Assembly (NCBI RefSeq): GCF_002022275.1
Contig: NZ_MSDF01000009.1
Coordinates: forward strand, 56,189 to 120,188
Direction: 5' to 3'
Length of the DNA stretch: 64,000 nucleotides
Source: Pseudomonas fluorescens
GTDB taxonomy: Bacteria > Pseudomonadota > Gammaproteobacteria > Pseudomonadales > Pseudomonadaceae
Shown: in pieces, positions 60,261 to 64,000 of the stretch
Position numbering within the stretch: the first letter of the stretch is position 1
Layout: each line of letters opens with the position of its first letter
The notes under the pieces: model-generated
The model's input: only the letters and a program-made list of their open reading frames with translations
Database searches by the model: none
Told to the model about the DNA's origin: nothing
Translations under genes and position numbers: made by a program

Positions 60261-60890
60261 TCAGGCCTCGACCATAAACGGCGTCGGGTCGCCGCAGCCC
60301 ACACGCACCACTTCCGGCTCGCCGTCGGCCAGGTTGATCACGGTGGATGCCTTGTTGCCGCCGTAGCCGCCGTCGATGATCAGGTCGACCTGCTTTTCCA
60401 GCAATTGGCGCATTTCGTAGGGGTCATACAGCGGCTCGGTTTCGCCGGGCATGATCAGCGACACGCTCATCAGCGGCTCACCCAACTCGGCCAGCAACGC
60501 CAAGGCTATCGGATGCTCCGGAACACGCAGGCCGATGGTGCGTTTCTTCGGGTGCAGCAACAGGCGCGGCACTTCGCGGGTGGCGTTCAAAATAAAAGTG
60601 TAGGGCCCCGGCGTGTGCGCCTTGAGCAGGCGAAACGTGCCGGTGTCGACCTTGGCGAACAAGCCAAGCTGCGACAGATCGCTGCAGATCAGCGCAAAGT
60701 TGTGGTTCTTGTCCAGGTCACGCAAGCGTCTTACCCGTTCAACCGCGCCTTTGTCGCCGATTTGGCAACCGATGGCGTAGGACGAATCCGTCGGGTAGAT
60801 CACCACGCCGCCGGCGCGGATGATCTCCACGGCCTGTTTAATCAGGCGCGCTTGCGGGTTTTCCGGATGAATCTGGAAGAATTGACTCAC
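60261..60890 (-). CDS. YciO/YrdC/Sua5-family protein
   Basis: A 209-residue protein of the L-threonylcarbamoyladenylate synthase superfamily, YciO branch. N-terminal landmarks: VSQFFQIHPENPQARLIKQA at the GTG start, then GGVVIYPTDSSYAIGC near 28 and PYTFILNAT near 105. YciO relatives share the Sua5 fold but their cellular reaction is less certain. GTG 60890 is chosen over ATG 60929 because the conserved YciO N-terminus starts there and ATG 60929 would overlap the PHP gene. Confidence 0.9.
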   Translation of the reverse strand: MSQFFQIHPENPQARLIKQAVEIIRAGGVVIYPTDSSYAIGCQIGDKGAVERVRRLRDLDKNHNFALICSDLSQLGLFAKVDTGTFRLLKAHTPGPYTFILNATREVPRLLLHPKKRTIGLRVPEHPIALALLAELGEPLMSVSLIMPGETEPLYDPYEMRQLLEKQVDLIIDGGYGGNKASTVINLADGEPEVVRVGCGDPTPFMVEA

Positions 60891-60903
60891 GTGCTCTACC
60901 TGT

Positions 60904-61767
60904 TCAGACGGTGGCAGTAATGGGGTCATGCTTGAATCGCCCCCACAAAAGCGGCAAATCTTCCGGGACCGCGCGGTACTCGCCGATCTCGGACCAGCCG
61001 CCTGGGCCATGAAAATCACTGCCGGCACTGACCAGCAGACCAAATTCGCGCGCAAGAATCGCCAGGCTCCCCACCTGATCGGCGGGTTGGTGCCCGTTAA
61101 CCACCTCGATTGCATGGCCGCCCGCACCAATATAGTCGCTGATCAGCTTGCGGCGCTTGCTGCGGGTGAAATCGTAATGCCAGGGGTGCGCCAGGCTGAC
61201 CCACGCCCCGGAGGCCCGCAGGGTCTCGACGGTGTCTTCCAGGGTCGGCCAATGTTGCTTCACATCGCCCAACTTGCCAGCACCCAACCATTTGCGAAAC
61301 GCTTCGGCGCGGTCCTTAACAAAACCTTCACGTACCATCCAGTCGGCAAAGTGCGGCCGGGCCGGTGCATTGCCGCTGTCGCCCAGCTCCTGCTGGACGG
61401 CGCGGGCGCCATCGAGGGCATTGGGCATGCCCTTGAGGCCGAGCTTGCGGCTTATTTCTTCGGACCGCAGCCAGCGGCCATCGTGCAAATTAGCGATGGC
61501 CTCCACCAGCGGCGGGGCTTTCTGGTCAAAACCGTAGCCGAGCACATGAATGGTGGCGCCGCCCCAGGTGCAGGACAATTCCACGCCATTGACCAGTTGC
61601 ATACCCAGCGCCTGCGCGGCTTCGCGGGCTTCATCAAGGCCTTCGAGGGTGTCGTGGTCGGTCAACGCCAGGACTCGCACGCCTTTTTCAAACGCACGCG
61701 CGACCAGTACCGCGGGCGCCAGGGCGCCGTCGGAGGCCGTGCTGTGGCAGTGCAAATCAACATTCAC
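60904..61767 (-). CDS. PHP-domain phosphoesterase (RNase AM / TrpH-YciV type)
   Basis: A 287-residue PHP metal-dependent phosphoesterase. Motifs: DLHCHSTASDG at 4-14, LALTDHDTLEGL near 36, GVELSC near 62, HPWHYD near 192, and SAGSDFHGPG near 247, i.e. the set of His/Asp ligands for three metals. E. coli YciV (Rnm) is a 5'-3' exonuclease that trims rRNA 5' ends and degrades short RNA. GTG 61767 is chosen because it directly precedes NVDLHCH. It heads the minus-strand operon and diverges from yciB. Confidence 0.91.
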   Translation of the reverse strand: MNVDLHCHSTASDGALAPAVLVARAFEKGVRVLALTDHDTLEGLDEAREAAQALGMQLVNGVELSCTWGGATIHVLGYGFDQKAPPLVEAIANLHDGRWLRSEEISRKLGLKGMPNALDGARAVQQELGDSGNAPARPHFADWMVREGFVKDRAEAFRKWLGAGKLGDVKQHWPTLEDTVETLRASGAWVSLAHPWHYDFTRSKRRKLISDYIGAGGHAIEVVNGHQPADQVGSLAILAREFGLLVSAGSDFHGPGGWSEIGEYRAVPEDLPLLWGRFKHDPITATV

Positions 61768-61854
61768 GGAAGTGTGTAACCTCAAGTCAGCTGGCGCTTT
61801 CGCTACCAAGGATGTTTGTTATTATGCCGCCACATCCAGCTTCTGGCTCTTACT

Positions 61855-62451
61855 GTGAAACAATTCATCGACTTCATCCCGCTGTTGCTGTTTTTCATCG
61901 TTTATAAACTCGACCCTCGCGTCATCGATCTGGCCGGCCATGAACTGACCGTCGGGGGCATCTACAGCGCCACCGCCGTGCTGATCATCAGCTCTGTCGT
62001 GGTCTACGGCGCGATCTTCATCTCTCAACGCAAACTCGAAAAAAGCCAATGGCTGACCCTCGTCGCGTGCCTGGTCTTCGGCAGCCTGACCCTGGCCTTC
62101 CACAGCGAAACCTTCCTTAAATGGAAAGCCCCGGTGGTGAACTGGCTGTTTGCCCTGGCGTTTATCGGCAGCCACTTCATCGGCGATCGCCTGCTGATCA
62201 AGCGGATCATGGGCCATGCACTGATCCTGCCGGAGCCGGTGTGGACACGTTTGAACGTGGCCTGGATCGTGTTTTTCCTGTTCTGCGGCGCCGCCAACCT
62301 GTTTGTGGCCTTTACCTTCCAGGATTACTGGGTCGACTTCAAAGTCTTCGGCAGCCTGGGCATGACCGTGTTGTTCCTGATCGCTCAAGGTATCTACCTG
62401 TCGCGCCACCTGCATGACACCGACCCCACCACGCCGAAAACCGAGGACTGA
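61855..62451 (+). CDS. Septation protein A / YciB (IspZ)
   Basis: A 198-residue inner-membrane protein with five to six helices, YciB family: [20 protein letters not shown] at the start, [22 protein letters not shown] near 85 and [21 protein letters not shown] near 137. It takes part in envelope synthesis and cell division in E. coli and Shigella. It begins at GTG 61855; the ATG farther upstream would extend into the divergent promoter region. One base separates its stop from the yciI start. Confidence 0.93.
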   Translation: MKQFIDFIPLLLFFIVYKLDPRVIDLAGHELTVGGIYSATAVLIISSVVVYGAIFISQRKLEKSQWLTLVACLVFGSLTLAFHSETFLKWKAPVVNWLFALAFIGSHFIGDRLLIKRIMGHALILPEPVWTRLNVAWIVFFLFCGAANLFVAFTFQDYWVDFKVFGSLGMTVLFLIAQGIYLSRHLHDTDPTTPKTED

Positions 62452-62452
62452 C

Positions 62453-62752
62453 ATGCTCTACGCCATTGTTGCTACCGACGTTGCCAACTCGCTGGAAAAA
62501 CGCCTGTCCGTGCGCCCGGCCCACCTTGAGCGCCTGAAAGTGCTGCAAGCAGAAGGCCGGCTGGTGCTGGCCGGCCCGAACCCGGCGGTCGACAGCAATG
62601 ACCCGGGTGACGCCGGGTTCACCGGCAGCCTGATCATCGCCGAGTTTGCCTCCCTGGCCGATGCCCAGGCCTGGGCCAAGGCGGATCCCTACATCGCAGC
62701 GGGTGTCTACGCGGATGTTTCGATCAAACCATTCAAACAAGTCCTGCCTTGA
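62453..62752 (+). CDS. YciI family protein
   Basis: A 99-residue dimeric alpha-beta protein of the YciI family. The conserved His/Asp pair is in [11 protein letters not shown] near 21 and [24 protein letters not shown] near 44, and [13 protein letters not shown] near 77. Homologues have a putative active site but no settled reaction; some are dehalogenase-like. It starts 1 bp after yciB and shares its transcript. Confidence 0.93.
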   Translation: MLYAIVATDVANSLEKRLSVRPAHLERLKVLQAEGRLVLAGPNPAVDSNDPGDAGFTGSLIIAEFASLADAQAWAKADPYIAAGVYADVSIKPFKQVLP

Positions 62753-62860
62753 CCCTCTGAGCCCGCCGAACCTATTGCGTTCGGCGTACTCCTAATGGCT
62801 CATTATTCCCGGTAACCTGCCGACAACGTTCTGAATATTCGTGTGGAATCAGGAGTTCCG

Positions 62861-63268
62861 ATGCGCTTACGTCAGTTGTGTCTGTTGGCAGTGTTAACGA
62901 TCGGGGCCACGGCCCACGCTGAAGAACCCTCGAACACCGGCAGTTCCACGCCCCTGTCCTTGAGTGCCGGTAGCCAGATCACAGAGCTGCAGCAACGCTT
63001 GAAAGAAAGCGAGCGTCTGCGTGAAGAATTGAGCAAACAATTGCAAAGTGCGGACCCTGCCCGCGAGAGCGCCCAACTGAATCGCTTGCGCCAGGAGAAC
63101 CAACGCCTGGCCCAGCAACTCAAAGAGGCACAGGGCGGTGCCTTGACCCGCTGGCTGACCGAGCAACAACAGTGGTTTGTGACGGGCGGGGCCGTCGCAC
63201 TGATCGCCTTGCTGTGCGGGATTTTCGCCAGCGGTGGGCACCGTCGCCGTCGACAATGGCTAAATTGA
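62861..63268 (+). CDS. Exported coiled-coil protein with C-terminal membrane anchor
   Basis: A 135-residue protein. Signal peptide at 1-20 (MRLRQLCLLAVLTIGATAHA), a periplasmic coiled coil at about 45-95 (ITELQQRLKESERLREELSK, LNRLRQENQRLAQQLKEAQ) and a C-terminal helix (FVTGGAVALIALLCGIFASG) followed by a basic tail HRRRRQ. It resembles the TIGR04211-type SH3-associated proteins reduced to their coiled coil and anchor. It is 8 bp upstream of a response regulator and could be part of an envelope stress module. Confidence 0.82.
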   Translation: MRLRQLCLLAVLTIGATAHAEEPSNTGSSTPLSLSAGSQITELQQRLKESERLREELSKQLQSADPARESAQLNRLRQENQRLAQQLKEAQGGALTRWLTEQQQWFVTGGAVALIALLCGIFASGGHRRRRQWLN

Positions 63269-63275
63269 GTGAGTC

Positions 63276-63953
63276 ATGAGCGAGCTGTTACTGATAGATG
63301 ATGACCAGGAGCTCTGTGAGCTGCTGACCAGTTGGTTGAGCCAGGAAGGTTTCCAGGTGCGCGCTTGCCATGACGGTTTGAGCGCGCGCAGAGCCCTGGC
63401 CGACAGCGCCCCTGCGGCGGTGGTGCTCGACGTGATGCTGCCCGACGGCAGCGGCCTGGAGCTGCTCAAGCAGTTGCGCAACGACCACCCGGATTTGCCG
63501 GTGCTGATGCTGTCGGCGCGGGGCGAGCCGCTGGACCGTATTCTCGGCCTGGAACTGGGGGCTGACGATTACCTCGCCAAACCGTGCGACCCGCGGGAAC
63601 TCACTGCCCGCTTGCGCGCTGTGTTACGCCGCAGCCATCCGGCGGCAGTGTCAACGCAGCTTGAACTGGGAGATTTGTGCTTCAGCCCGGTGCGTGGCGT
63701 GGTCAGCATTGATGAGCAGGAATTTACGCTTACTGTTTCTGAAAGCCGCTTGCTTGAAGCGTTGTTGCGCCAGCCTGGTGAGCCGCTGGACAAGCAGGAA
63801 CTGGCGCAGATTGCTCTGGGTCGCAAGCTGACCCTTTACGATCGCAGCCTGGACATGCACGTCAGTAACCTGCGCAAGAAGATCGGCCCGCACCCGGATG
63901 GTCGGCCACGGATTGTGGCGTTGCGTAGTCGTGGGTATTACTACAGCCTTTGA
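63276..63953 (+). CDS. OmpR/CpxR-type response regulator
   Basis: A 225-residue two-component regulator. Receiver domain 1-115: acidic pair DDD near 8-10, phospho-acceptor Asp in VVLDVMLPDG near 52, Thr/Ser at LMLSARG and the conserved Lys in YLAKPCD near 105. The C-terminal winged helix (about 130-225) ends LRKKIGP...RIVALRSRGYYY. Gene order and the exported partner upstream suggest a CpxR-like envelope-stress regulator, with its kinase probably past the right edge. Confidence 0.9.
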   Translation: MSELLLIDDDQELCELLTSWLSQEGFQVRACHDGLSARRALADSAPAAVVLDVMLPDGSGLELLKQLRNDHPDLPVLMLSARGEPLDRILGLELGADDYLAKPCDPRELTARLRAVLRRSHPAAVSTQLELGDLCFSPVRGVVSIDEQEFTLTVSESRLLEALLRQPGEPLDKQELAQIALGRKLTLYDRSLDMHVSNLRKKIGPHPDGRPRIVALRSRGYYYSL

Positions 63954-64000
63954 GTGGTGGGGGCTGGGTTGCTGAGTACATATCCGTTATTTGGGTAACG

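Noticed and set aside
60891..60929. ATG 60929 as the start of the YciO-like gene
   Set aside because: The conserved family N-terminus begins at GTG 60890; the extension has no family match and overlaps the PHP gene.

Overview
The window comes from the chromosome of a Pseudomonas of the P. fluorescens complex. Evidence: GC-rich coding sequence with Pseudomonas codon habits; dense families of extragenic palindromes (GTGGGAGCTGGCTTGCCTG type); an Entner-Doudoroff block zwf-pgl-eda with divergent hexR beside a glt sugar ABC transporter and OprB-type porin; and gene orders I recall from P. aeruginosa (fadD1-fadD2-lipase-MaoC; argP-ACT-argO-sodB-bifA-icmP; rluB-scpB-scpA-yciO-PHP-yciB-yciI-OmpR regulator). 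No rRNA, tRNA, CRISPR array, insertion sequence or prophage was seen.

Layout. 1-2441: a chemotaxis receptor cut by the left edge, a LysR regulator and a divergent glutathione S-transferase. 2547-13631: an accessory-looking block, all on the minus strand: desaturase-like membrane enzyme, PhnD-like protein, FecI sigma, FecR anti-sigma, TonB receptor with a signalling domain, an OpuAC-type and a TauA/SsuA-type periplasmic binding protein, an ornithine cyclodeaminase homologue, and an ammonia-lyase homologue that has lost the Ala-Ser-Gly cofactor triad. The same 24-25 bp promoter-like element lies before the TonB receptor and before the desaturase, which ties both transcripts into one probable ECF-sigma regulon. 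13713-17826: small conserved genes, a methyltransferase, peptide deformylase, a YihY-type membrane protein and CsbD. 17922-25609: fadD1, fadD2, lipase, R-hydratase, a ferritin-like four-helix protein, DUF3820 and a class V aminotransferase fold. 25746-37933: sugar uptake and the Entner-Doudoroff pathway (eda, pgl, zwf, hexR, mutarotase, porin, glt ABC transporter, AGE-family isomerase). Two matching palindromes, ATGTCAC-N6-GTGACAT, stand before the isomerase and before the binding-protein gene.

38191-50851: a membrane coiled-coil protein, an epimerase, argP/ACT/argO, sodB, the c-di-GMP phosphodiesterase gene bifA, the imelysin-like lipoprotein gene icmP, trkH, an AraC regulator and several very small genes. 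50956-56604: an MFS transporter, arfB, a pentapeptide-repeat protein, aroP preceded by a 20-residue aromatic-rich upstream ORF and a TyrR/PhhR-like box, then an unrecognised 45-residue peptide gene, an intercistronic hairpin and an M29/NicX-like metalloenzyme. 56797-63953: rluB, DUF1289, scpB, scpA, yciO, a PHP phosphoesterase, yciB, yciI, a small membrane protein and an OmpR-type regulator.

Best candidates for something undescribed: (1) the 45-aa peptide plus M29/NicX-like enzyme at 55434-56604, which has the architecture of a minimal ribosomally made peptide pathway; (2) the ECF/TonB/binding-protein/MIO-less lyase regulon at 2547-13699. Homology calls rest on motifs and remembered family features; no database search was possible.
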